Shown one piece after another: positions 46,858 to 56,386 of a stretch of 64,000 nucleotides of DNA. Where the stretch lies: the NCBI GenBank assembly GCA_947647275.1, contig CANSJQ010000001.1:62001-126000 (forward strand). Reading direction: 5' to 3'. The position numbers and the translations under genes are program-made. The first letter of the stretch is position 1. Each line of letters opens with the position of its first letter. Source of the stretch: an uncultured Clostridiaceae bacterium (lineage in GTDB: Bacteria; Bacillota; Clostridia; TANB77; CAG-508). The notes beneath the pieces are model-generated. The model was not told where the DNA came from and searched no databases. It saw only the letters and a program-made list of their open reading frames with translations.

Positions 46858-47731
46858 ATGTATACTCGGGATACTAACTTCAAAATATGGTGCAGAATTA
46901 TTAAGCTTCAAATTAAATGGAGAAGAAAAGTTACACCAAGGAGAAGAAACAGTTGATGCAAATGGAAAAGCATTTTGGAAAAGACGTTGGTCAGTATTGT
47001 TTCCAAATGTAGGTAAATGTAAGAAAAACCAAACAATAATGAATAGTAAAACATATGAAATTCAAGCAAATGGATTTGCAAAAGATTTTGAATTTGAGCC
47101 AATTACAAAGTTAGATAACTTCCATTCTTATGTACTTAGAAGCAATGACAAAATTTTAGAAAAATATCCATATAAATTTTCATTATTTGTAACATATAGG
47201 CTAGATGAAAACAAACTAACAACAATATATAAAATTATAAATGAAGGCGATGTAGATATGCCATTTGGTATAGGCTCTATGCCAGCATTCAAAATAGATT
47301 TAGAACAATTAAAAAATGAAAATTACTGTTTAGAATTTGAAGAAGAAGAACAGAAAATACATTTTCTATATTTAATAGATGGACTAGTAGGAACAGAATA
47401 TGCAAAAAATATAATGGAAGAAGATAAGAAAACAATAACATTAAAACCAGATATGTTCAAAAATGATGCAATAATAATGAAAGGTTTAACATCAAAAAAA
47501 GTAACACTAAAACTAAAAGATACAGGAAGGAAAATATTATCAATAGATTGTTCAAACTTCCCATATTTATCATTATGGTCAAAAACAAACTCTCCATTTT
47601 TATGCATATCACCATGGATGACAACGCCAGATACAATAAAAACAACAGGAGTATTTAGACAAAAAGGCGATATAGTAATTATTGGGTCAAATCAAGAATT
47701 TGAATGTAAATATACAGTAGAATTTTATTAG
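46858..47731 (+). CDS. Aldose 1-epimerase family protein (LacX-like), +1 frameshift
   Basis: About 290 residues after a +1 shift at the fourth codon. ATG-TAT-ACT-CGG becomes MYT-L? no: skipping C at 46867 gives MYT-GILTSKYGAELLSF, the usual LacX/galactose mutarotase start, after AAGGGAG. Later FWKRRWSVLFPNVGK and WMTTPDTIKT are typical. These enzymes interconvert sugar anomers. The family's catalytic His in HGFARD is here Asn (ANGFAKDFEF), so activity may be altered or lost. The gene could instead start at a downstream ATG (46997), but that would remove the conserved first strand and the FWKRRW region. Confidence 0.75.
46867..46869 (+). other. +1 frameshift site: ACT-CGG-G, fourth codon of epimerase gene
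   Basis: Skipping C gives GGG-ATA-CTA-ACT and the GILTSKYGAELLS frame. The zero frame reads DTNFKIWC and then stops. The only site followed by G. Confidence 0.75.
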
Positions 47732-47784
47732 TGTCCATTGGGGAAAGGTACAAATGGGTATCTGTCACTTTTGGAAAATTTGTC
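47728..47784. repeat. GTGTCCATTGGGG repeat starting at a stop codon (copy 2)
   Basis: TAGTGTCCATTGGGGAAAGG...GGTATCTGTCACTTTTGG. TAG is the stop of the epimerase gene. Compare 42826-42882. Confidence 0.75.
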
Positions 47785-47825
47785 TCTAATGAGAACATAC
47801 ATAATAAAAAGGAGATAATAAAAAA

Positions 47826-48023
47826 ATGCCAATATTAAAAATATTAATACAAATAATATCATTAATAGTAGTAACTATAGGTATAGTTATGATATATGAT
47901 GCACGAAAAATAAGTAAAAAATGGTTTAGCTTTGGCGACAGAAATAGTAGTGTAAAAATACTAAAAATAGTAGGTTTTATACTAGCTATAATAGGTGCAA
48001 TTATAGTAATGATAAATATATAA
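47826..48023 (+). CDS. Small membrane protein, 65 aa
   Basis: A 65-residue protein with two hydrophobic segments (about 4-24 and 44-64) joined by a polar loop (DARKISKKWFSFGDRNSS). AAAAGGAG lies 8 bases before the start. Similar two-segment proteins exist in Clostridia without known function. A hairpin terminator follows, so the gene is a unit of its own upstream of addA. Confidence 0.65.
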   Translation: MPILKILIQIISLIVVTIGIVMIYDARKISKKWFSFGDRNSSVKILKIVGFILAIIGAIIVMINI

Positions 48024-48031
48024 AAAGTAAG

Positions 48032-48063
48032 AACACAAAGTCGTATGATTTTGTGTTTTTGCT
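48032..48063 (+). terminator. Rho-independent terminator
   Basis: AACACAAA and TTTTGTGTT arms with a T tail. Confidence 0.75.
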
Positions 48064-48163
48064 TTTTATGTAATATTATCATGTTTATTAAATTATAATA
48101 AAAAATATTTAAATTTACATATCTTAGAATTTATGATATATTAAAAAAGAAAAGGAGGCAAAT

Positions 48164-51100
48164 ATGCCAAGAGTAAAGTGGACAAAAGAACAGGAAAAGG
48201 CTATATATGAAAAAGGGACAAATATACTAGTTGCAGCTGCTGCAGGAAGTGGGAAAACAGCTGTACTTGTTGAACGTATAATAAATAAAATAGTTAATGA
48301 AAATATAGATATAGATAGAATATTAGTAGTTACATTTACAAATGCAGCTGCAAGTGAAATGAGAGAAAGAATACTAGATGCAATTTATAAAAAAATAGAA
48401 GAAAGTCCAGATGATGTATGTATGCAAAAACAAATTACACTTTTAAACAAAGCAAGTATATGTACAATACATTCTTTCTGTTTAGATGTAATTAGAAATT
48501 ATTTTTATGAATTAGATATATCAGCAAATTTCAGAATAGGAGATACAACTGAGGTAGAATTATTAAAACAAGATATATTAGAAGATTTATTTGAAGATAA
48601 ATATATAAATAAAGATAAAGAATTTCTGAATTTAATAAATACATACACAACATATAGAGGAGATGAGCCATTAAAAGAGCTAGTATTAAAAATATATGAT
48701 TATATTCAAAGTGCTCCATTTCCACAAGAATGGCTAGAAGAAAAAGTAGAAATGTTTAATTTGAAAGAAAAATTAAATGAAGATTTTGGAAAAACAGTAT
48801 GGGGTAAAATTCTATTAAAAGAATATGAAGAGAAAATAAAAGAGAGTATATTAAAGTTAGAACGAGTAAAAAGAAAATTACTAAAATATCCTGAATTAGA
48901 AAAGTATACATTAACAATAATAAATGATATTGAGATTTTGAATGAAATAGAAAACCAGATAAGTTATGATAATAAAAATATATGGGATAAAACATATAAA
49001 AAAGTATCAAATCTAAAATTTGAAAAATGGCCAATAAATAGAAAAATAAGTATAGCACTAAAAGAAGAAGCAAAAGAAATACGAGATAAAGTAAAAAAAG
49101 ATATAGATACCATAAATAAAAAAGTGTTTATATATGATTCATATAGAGCAAATCAAGATATGTATGCAATGTATGAAACATTATCAGATTTAAAAAATAT
49201 TGTTAACGAATTTGAAAAAAGATTCTTAGAAAAGAAAAAAGAGAAAAATATAATAGACTTTCATGACATAGAACATTTCGCATTAAAAATATTAATACAA
49301 AAAAATGCAGATGGAAAATATATACCAACAGAAGTTGCAAACAAAATAAAAGAAAGATTCACAGAAATAGCAATAGACGAATATCAAGACAGTAATTTAG
49401 TACAAGAATATATACTAAACAGTATTTCAAATGGAAACAATATATTTATGGTAGGAGATGTAAAGCAAAGTATATACAGATTCAGACAAGCAAGACCAGA
49501 ACTATTCATAGAGAAATATGAAAGTTATACATTAGAAGATGAAAAAGAAGTAAAAGGCAAAAAAATACAATTATTTAAAAACTTTAGAAGTAGAGAAAAT
49601 GTACTAGACATTACAAACAACATATTTGAACAAATAATGAGTAAAGAATTAGGAGATATAGATTATAACGAAGACGAATACCTAAACCCAGGAGCAGACT
49701 ATCCAAAAGCAGAAAATAACCCAGTAGCAGAATTACATATAATAGATTTGGCAAGTTACGAGCCAAAAGTTGAAAATTATATGAATGAGCAAAAAGAAAT
49801 AATAGATAATAAAATTATAGAGGCGAATAGCAGTAGTCCACGCATAGAAGAAACTATTCAAGAAAACGAAGACACAAACCAAGAAGAGCCAATAGAAAAC
49901 ACCCTAATAGAAGCAAAATTTGTTGCAAATAAAATACAAGAACTAATAAATAGTAAATACAAAATCTACGATAGAAAAAAAGGTTATAGGCCAATAGAAT
50001 ATAAAGATATAGTAATATTACTAAGATCAACTCTAAATTCGGCACCAGTATATGAAAAAGAATTAATAGAAAAAAATATACCAGTATTTAGTGATACTTC
50101 AAGTGAATATTTAGAAACAACAGAAATACAAACAATAATGAGTGTATTAAAAATAATAAATAATCCACTTCAAGATATTCCACTAATTACAGTATTAAGA
50201 TCTAGCATAGCAAATTTTACAGACAATGACCTAGTACAAATACGTTTAGCAGATAGAAGTGAAAGTTTTTATAATGCTATGTTAAAAGCAAGAGTAGCAG
50301 TAAATGAAGAATTAAAAGAAAAGATAAATCATTTTATAACAATGATAGAAAACTGGAAAGATATAGAAACATACAAAACATTAGATGAACTTATTTGGCA
50401 AATATATATGGATAGTAATTATTATAATTATGTGGGTTTATTAAATAATGGTAAATTAAGGCAAGCAAACTTGAAAATGCTATTTGAAAAAGCAAAACAA
50501 TATGAAAGTGCAAGTTTTAAGGGATTATATAATTTTATTAATTTTATAGATAAATTAAAGCTAAGTAGTAAAGATATGGGTGCTGCCAAAATAATTGGAG
50601 AAAATGATAATGTTGTAAGAATTATGAGTATCCACAAAAGTAAAGGATTAGAATTTCCAGTAGTATTTTTATGTAGAAGTAGTAAAAAAATCAACCTACA
50701 AGACCTAAATGATAATGTACTAATGCATCAAGGCTTAGGTTTTGGAATGAAATATATAAATTATGAACGAAGAATAGAATATAATACACTTGCAAAAGAA
50801 GCTTTACGACTAAAAATGAGAAAAGAAACAATATCAGAAGAAATGCGAGTACTATATGTTGCACTTACAAGAGCAAAGGAAAAATTGTATATAACAGGAG
50901 TAGAAAAAGATTTACAAAAATCTCTAAAAGAAAAGGAAAAAATTTTAGAAATTTACAATAAACAAAAGTTAGATAAAAATGTGGTGGGAAAATATGTATC
51001 GTATTTGGATTGGATAGAATTAGTGTACTTAAATGATAAAGAAAAAATGAGTAAAATATTAAAAGTTCATGAACATGATGTAGGGGCAGGCCTTGCATCT

Positions 51101-51938
51101 GTCCGGAGACAAAGGAATAAATAGTGAAGAGTACAAATTCTTGAAATTTGATGTAGGGGCGATTATTAATCGCCCGATCTTCAAAGAAACTACCCAAGAT
51201 AAAAATAACATCAAACAAACCTTAAACTGGCAATACAAATACAAACAATCAGAAAACATACCAACCAAAACCTCTGTAAGCGAAATAAAAAATAGAAAAG
51301 ATAATGAGGGGGCAATTATCAATCGACCACTCTTCGAAGAAACTACACAGATGGAAGATGGAAGATGGAAGTTGGAGGTTGGAAACGAAAAAGAACTAAA
51401 AGCACCCAACTTCGAAAAAGAAGAAAAAATAACAGGTGCACAAAAAGGAACTTTAATGCATTTATGTATAAAAAATTTAAATGAGAAAAAAGACTATGAA
51501 TTAAAAGACATAATAGAATTAATAAAAAGCTTACAAAACAAAAACATAATAACCGAAAGAGAAGTTCAAACCATAAATACAAAAACATTATTACAATTCA
51601 CAAAATCAAACTTATTTAGAGACTTAAAAGAAGCAAAAGAAGTGCATAAAGAAGAGCCATTTTATATAAATATTCCAGCAAGTGAAATTTACAATGTACA
51701 AGTACAAGAAAACGTATTAGTACAAGGAATTATAGATTTATATTATATAAATAAACAAGAAAATATAATATTAGTAGACTACAAAACAGACTATGTACAA
51801 AATGAAAATGAACTAATAGAAAAATATAAGTCACAATTAGAATTATATAAAAGAGCACTAGAAGGTGCCTTGAAAAAACAAGTAGAAAAAGTGATAATAT
51901 ATAGTACATATTTACAAAAAGAAATAATTGTGTTATAA
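48164..51938 (+). CDS. addA: Helicase-nuclease AddA with repeat insertion, +1 frameshift
   Basis: About 1257 residues after one +1 shift. AddA is the helicase/nuclease subunit of the AddAB double-strand break repair enzyme. Walker A AAAGSGKTAVLVERI (about 24-38), DEYQDSNLVQ, VGDVKQSIYRFRQA, SIHKSKGLEFPVVFLC and VLYVALTRAKEKLYI are clear UvrD-type motifs. The C-terminal nuclease has GIIDLYYINKQ and VDYKTDY. Between helicase and nuclease (about residues 970-1070) three repeat units have entered in frame, giving VGAIINRPIFKETTQ and GAIINRPLFEETTQ. CGG at 51104-51106 lies in the first unit. addB is not adjacent. Confidence 0.9.
51079..51348. repeat. Three dispersed repeat units inside addA
   Basis: 51079-51108 (TGTAGGGGCAGGCCTTG type, as at 24816), 51152-51194 (GGGGCGATTATTAATCGCCC with TTCAAAGAAACTACC, as at 31634) and 51306-51348 (GGGGGCAATTATCAATCGAC with TTCGAAGAAACTAC). 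All are open in the AddA frame after the shift. Confidence 0.85.
51104..51106 (+). other. +1 frameshift site: GTC-CGG-A in addA
   Basis: Zero frame ends ASV-RRQRNK-stop. Skipping C gives ASV-GDKGINSEEYK and joins the nuclease half. The CGG sits at the end of a dispersed repeat copy (CTGTCCG). Confidence 0.82.
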
Positions 51939-51990
51939 TTTATATTATGGAAACCAATGTAAAACTTGCAATATGAAAGGAGAAAGCAAA

Positions 51991-52470
51991 ATGACGAAAC
52001 GGAGAGAAAATAAAAGTGTAGAAGAGATTGCTAAAACAAAAACAATGATAGCAGAAATAGTAATAGGATTGTCATTTTTATATGTAAATACTATGATTGC
52101 TATAGTAAGTAATGGTATTATTCCAATTATTTCTACAATAGTATATTTCACTCTATATATTATAATTAGCATACTTATATATAAAGAATACATGAGACAG
52201 GAAACAATGAAATACAATGAAAGAGTGTGCAAGAACAAACTTTCAAAAAAGAGATATACCAAAGTAATTCCTAAATATAAAACACAGTTTACAGATGGAT
52301 CACAAAATAATAAAAGTGTACAATTCTATGCTAAATTGATAGAAAAAGGAAAACTTATAGTAGTAGAAGTAGTAGCTATAGTGGAATATCCAGAAGAAAC
52401 AAAACGTATAAATTATGATGCATATTTTCCATGTTATTTTGAAGATTATTACGAAACCATAAAAAACTAA
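51991..52470 (+). CDS. Hypothetical membrane protein, 159 aa
   Basis: Unrecognised. Two hydrophobic segments (about 22-42 and 48-66) are followed by a basic region and a beta-rich C-terminus (FYAKLIEKGKLIVVEVVAIVEYP). AAAGGAG before ATGACG decides the start at 51991. The fourth codon is CGG (52000-52002), read as Arg in MTKRREN; a +1 shift would stop after six codons. Small accessory gene after addA. Confidence 0.6.
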   Translation: MTKRRENKSVEEIAKTKTMIAEIVIGLSFLYVNTMIAIVSNGIIPIISTIVYFTLYIIISILIYKEYMRQETMKYNERVCKNKLSKKRYTKVIPKYKTQFTDGSQNNKSVQFYAKLIEKGKLIVVEVVAIVEYPEETKRINYDAYFPCYFEDYYETIKN

Positions 52471-52478
52471 ATATTGCA

Positions 52479-52518
52479 AAAAGGGTAAGATTAATTCTTA
52501 TCCTTTTAAAATTTTTTA
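52479..52518 (+). terminator. Rho-independent terminator
   Basis: AAAAGGGTAAGA and TCTTATCCTTTT arms followed by an AT-rich T run. Confidence 0.82.
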
Positions 52519-52563
52519 ATTAAATAATTGCCCAAAAAAAACATATGTGATATACTTTAAAAA

Positions 52564-52669
52564 ACAGAATTAATAATTTGTACGCAGTGGAAACTGCTAC
52601 AAATTATTAATTCTGCAATAACTATCTTCTACGAAAATTCATCATTCAATGATAAATTTTCTAGAATAT
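52564..52669 (+). ncRNA. Two-hairpin leader element (copy 2)
   Basis: Hairpin 1 has long arms CAGAATTAATAATTTGTA / TACAAATTATTAATTCTG with an inner CGCAGT/ACTGC; then the linker ATAACTATCTTCTA at 52618-52631, identical to copy 1 (28939-29042); then hairpin 2 (GAAAATTCATCATT / AATGATAAATTTTC). It ends about 12 bases before the ribosome binding site of the next gene. Confidence 0.5.
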
Positions 52670-52692
52670 AGAAAACAATAGGAGGAAAAAAC

Positions 52693-54969
52693 GTGCTAAA
52701 AAATACTAAAGAAGATAGCAAAGAATTAGAAGAAAAACTAAACTATATAGGCTTAAACTTAGAAAAAATTCCAAAATGCTTTGAAAATAATGAGAAAATA
52801 AAATATAGACCATTAAAAACATATGAAGACAACAATTACAAAGTATATAAATATGTAGATGTAAAAGATATAGAAATATATATAACACCAGTAGATAGGT
52901 TAGAAAGCTTAAATGAAAAGCTAAAAACAGCAATGCCTATTTCATATTATATGAGTTTAAATGCTGAAGAAAATATAGAAGAATATTCTACATTTTTAAA
53001 TATGATAAATCATTTGAATATAGATAAAATAAAAAATATAGAGAAAGAACAAAATTACTTAAATAAACAATTACCATATGAAATAAAATATAAAAATAAC
53101 TACATTTGGCAAATATATTATTCAGATGTAGAAGATAAATATTTCATGCTATATTCTAGTAACGAAAATAATGAGGAATGTTTATTCTATTTGATAAAAA
53201 GAAAAATAGAAGCACAAAGAGCAAGAAAAAAAGAACTAATATATGTTCCAATAAGTCATATGGAATATTCAAACATATTATTAAAAAAATCAGAAATAGC
53301 AGATTTAGAAAACTATTTATGGTTATTTACAAAGGAATGGCCAAATATATATGAAGTATATAACCAAAATGATGAAATATCTCTTGAAATACTAGGAACA
53401 ACAACAGTATTTGACGGAGTAAGAAGCATGTACAAAATAACTTTAAAGAATAAAGAAGAAGCACAAAAAGTTTTTAAACTAATAAAAGCACTATTTATAC
53501 TTGAGTCAAATGACGAGTATGAATATAACTTTAAAACTTTAATAAATGAAGAAGGAAGTTTAGATTTCTGTTACAATATGCAAAAAGTAACATATGAAAG
53601 TTTATCAGAATTTATACGAAAAGAAGTAGAAGTTAAACAAGAAAAAATAAATGAATTATATGAAAAAAATATAATTCTTGTAGAAAATTTAGAGCTTTTA
53701 AAAGAAACAGTAAAAAAACATAATGAAGAATATTTGTTAAAAGAAAAACAAATTACACAATTTTTAGAATGTAAAAAAACATTTTTTGGAAGAGTAAAAT
53801 ACTTTTTTGGAAAAGGAAAGAAAGTAAAAAAAGAAGAAACACCAAATATCGAGGATGAAAAAGGTATAGAAATAGCTAAGTTAGAAACAATAGAAAAGAA
53901 AGATTTTTATACAATAGAAGATTTATTAAAAGTATGTGAAATACTAAAAATAGAAGAAACAAAATATAAAAATTCAGAAATGGATATAAAAGCATTAGAA
54001 AATAAAAAGCTAAATTTAGAAAAGAAAATACAAAATGCAACTTTATATATAAATGAAATAGAAAGTCATAAAAAGAGTATTTTTGACTTTTGGAAATTTA
54101 CTAATAAAGACGAAGTAAATATGCTTACACAGGCAGAAGAAAACGAAAATCAAAATAAAGGAAAATTAAAAAAAGTATTTAATTATAAAGAAGACTTAGA
54201 AGATTTTGGAAAACAAATAGATTCCAAACAAAGAGATACTTTTTCAAAAAATGAATGTGACGCATTATTTGCTTGCCTAAATGACTTAGAAACTTTTAAT
54301 GTATTAAACAAAGAAAAAATATTAAAAAGAGAAGAAAATAAAGTTCAAAAGAAATTAGAAAAATTCAAGCAAGAATATATAGAAAATATAGATACAATTA
54401 CTGAAAAAGATTTTGACATATTTGGCAATGTAGCACAAGATAAGACAAAAATAAAAGTTCTAAATAATAATAAACATAGAGAAATAGAAAAAGATAAGTA
54501 TAAAATATTAGGAATAAGTCCAGAAACAACTTTTGAAGAATACAAAGATAATATAAATAATTATAAAAATTTACTAAATGAAGCATATGGAAAGGTACTA
54601 TCTCCATATGATATGCACATATATATGGCAAGTAGTGGAGAACTAAACGAGAAAACTTTAAATATAATGAATATAAATCCAAAAGAAGAATTATTAAAAA
54701 GCACAAATGAAGTGGAAACAAATATATATAAAATAAATATAAAAGAAAATATGCCAATTATATTTTATTCAAATATAATGTACTACGACAATTTAAACAA
54801 AACACTTCCATTAGGAATGGATATAAGTACAAAGGCGTTGATCGATTTAAGCAAATTTGAAATGAAACTAGTTGCAAGAAAAGATTTTAACATAAATGTT
54901 CTAAAAGACGAATTTACAAATGAAATAAAACTAATACATGTATATGAATACAATATAGAGAAAAAGTAG
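52693..54969 (+). CDS. Large hypothetical coiled-coil protein, 758 aa
   Basis: Not recognised. Starts at GTG after AGGAGG. Residues 1-310 are globular (RPLKTYEDNNYKVYKYVDVKD; GTTTVFDGVRSMYKI), 310-560 are largely coiled coil and Lys-rich, and around 600-650 a J-domain-like stretch appears (KYKILGISPETTFEEYKDNI, NEAYGKVLSP) without a clear HPD. No membrane segment. The C-terminus is beta-rich. It follows a two-hairpin leader and its stop codon lies in a 98-bp repeat. Confidence 0.6.
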   Translation: MLKNTKEDSKELEEKLNYIGLNLEKIPKCFENNEKIKYRPLKTYEDNNYKVYKYVDVKDIEIYITPVDRLESLNEKLKTAMPISYYMSLNAEENIEEYSTFLNMINHLNIDKIKNIEKEQNYLNKQLPYEIKYKNNYIWQIYYSDVEDKYFMLYSSNENNEECLFYLIKRKIEAQRARKKELIYVPISHMEYSNILLKKSEIADLENYLWLFTKEWPNIYEVYNQNDEISLEILGTTTVFDGVRSMYKITLKNKEEAQKVFKLIKALFILESNDEYEYNFKTLINEEGSLDFCYNMQKVTYESLSEFIRKEVEVKQEKINELYEKNIILVENLELLKETVKKHNEEYLLKEKQITQFLECKKTFFGRVKYFFGKGKKVKKEETPNIEDEKGIEIAKLETIEKKDFYTIEDLLKVCEILKIEETKYKNSEMDIKALENKKLNLEKKIQNATLYINEIESHKKSIFDFWKFTNKDEVNMLTQAEENENQNKGKLKKVFNYKEDLEDFGKQIDSKQRDTFSKNECDALFACLNDLETFNVLNKEKILKREENKVQKKLEKFKQEYIENIDTITEKDFDIFGNVAQDKTKIKVLNNNKHREIEKDKYKILGISPETTFEEYKDNINNYKNLLNEAYGKVLSPYDMHIYMASSGELNEKTLNIMNINPKEELLKSTNEVETNIYKINIKENMPIIFYSNIMYYDNLNKTLPLGMDISTKALIDLSKFEMKLVARKDFNINVLKDEFTNEIKLIHVYEYNIEKK

Positions 54970-55066
54970 CATTGGGGACTGTTCGTAATCGGAAACAAGA
55001 TAGAGAAAAACCACAAGGCAATAAACCAAAATAAACTAGCTAGATTAGGAACTGTCCCCAATGTGG
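54968..55066. repeat. 98-bp inverted-end repeat (copy 2)
   Basis: Begins AGCATTGGGGACTGTTCGTA at the stop codon of the preceding gene and ends GGAACTGTCCCCAATGTGG 19 bases before deoB. Matches 31506-31603 along its length. Confidence 0.85.
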
Positions 55067-55085
55067 AAAAAAAGGAGAAAAAACA

Positions 55086-56265
55086 ATGATAAATAGAGCA
55101 ATAATAATTGTCTTAGATGGATTAGGTGTAGGTGAATTACCAGATGCAAATGTTTATGGCGACGAAGGAAGCAATACCTTAAAAGGAATATATGAAATAT
55201 GTAAACCACATTTACCTAACATGAAAAAAATGGGGATTTATAATATTGAAAATATTGGAATATCAGAAAAAGAAGAAAATCCAATTGGGGCATTTGGAAA
55301 ACTTGCAGAAAAATCAGTAGGAAAAAACAGCCCAGTAGGGCACTGGGAAATAGCAGGTCATATTACAACCCCACGGATTTTCAACATATCCAAATGCATT
55401 TCCAAAAGAAATGATACAAGAATTTATACAAAGAACAGGAATAGAAGGAATATTATGCAATGAAGTAGGCTCAGGAACAGAAATACTAAAACGTTTTGGC
55501 GAAGAGCATATAAAAACAGGAAAACCAATAATATATACATCAGCAGACAGTGTATTCCAAATAGCAGCACATGAAGATATAATACCAGTACAAAAACTAT
55601 ATGAAATGTGTAAAATAGCAAGAAAAATATTAGATAAACCAGAGTATAATGTAGGAACAGTTATAGCAAGGCCATTTGTAGGAACTATAAGTAAGAACTT
55701 TACACGAACATATAACAGAAAAGATTTTGAAAGTAATACCTTTGGAAAAACAATGTTAGATGTTATATCAAAATCAGGAAAAGATGTAATATCAATAGGA
55801 AAAATAGAAGATTTATTTACTATGAGAGGAATAACTAAAAATTATCATACAGAAGGAAATGAAGACGGAATAGAAAAAACAATAAACGAAATAAAAAAAG
55901 ATACACAAGGGTTAATCTTCACAAACTTAGTAGATTTTGACATGCTATATGGACATAGAAACAATGTAGAAGGCTATAGCAAAGCACTAGAATACTTTGA
56001 CAGCAAACTACCAGAAATAATAGAAAATATGAAAGAAACAGATATGCTAATAATAACGGCAGACCACGGAAATGACCCAACAACACCAAGTACAGACCAC
56101 TCAAGAGAATATATACCAATGCTAGTATATGGAAAAGAAATAAAAGAAAACATAAACATAGGAACACGAGAAACATATGCAGATATAGCAGCCACTGTTT
56201 TAGATATATTAGCACTTGAAAATCTAGAAAATGGAGAAAGTTTTAAAGAAAAAATATTAAAATAG
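55086..56265 (+). CDS. deoB: Phosphopentomutase, +1 frameshift
   Basis: About 392 residues after one +1 shift, the usual DeoB length. DeoB interconverts ribose- or deoxyribose-1- and 5-phosphates in nucleoside breakdown. IIVLDGLGVGELPDA (metal Asp, residues 5-19), KNSPVGHWEIAGH (about 83-95), and after the shift STYPNAFPKEM, VDFDMLYGHRNN and ITADHGNDPTTPSTDHSRE are diagnostic. The zero frame reaches CGG at 55374 and runs out at 55463. Skipping C gives TTP-GFSTYPNAFP, the conserved FxTYPxGFP-like segment. AAAGGAG precedes the start. Confidence 0.9.
55374..55376 (+). other. +1 frameshift site: CCA-CGG-A in deoB
   Basis: Skipping C turns TTP-RIFNISKC into TTP-GFSTYPNAF, the DeoB sequence. Confidence 0.88.
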
Positions 56266-56290
56266 AATAAAGGGAATGTAAAAAAATGCC

Positions 56291-56375
56291 AAAAGTGCCA
56301 AAGGGGACGGGGGATATTGACACATCTTTAAAAGATAAAGTGTGTCAATATCCCCCGTCCCTTTTGGCACTTTTT
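56291..56375. repeat. GGGACGGGGG palindrome
   Basis: Arms of about 38 bases with one unpaired base: AAAAGTGCCAAAGGGGACGG at 56291 onward and its complement ending near 56374. Between convergent deoB and HNH genes, where it could also terminate transcription. An ORF starting at 56286 is only a reading through it. Confidence 0.85.
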
Positions 56376-56386
56376 TTACATACTTA

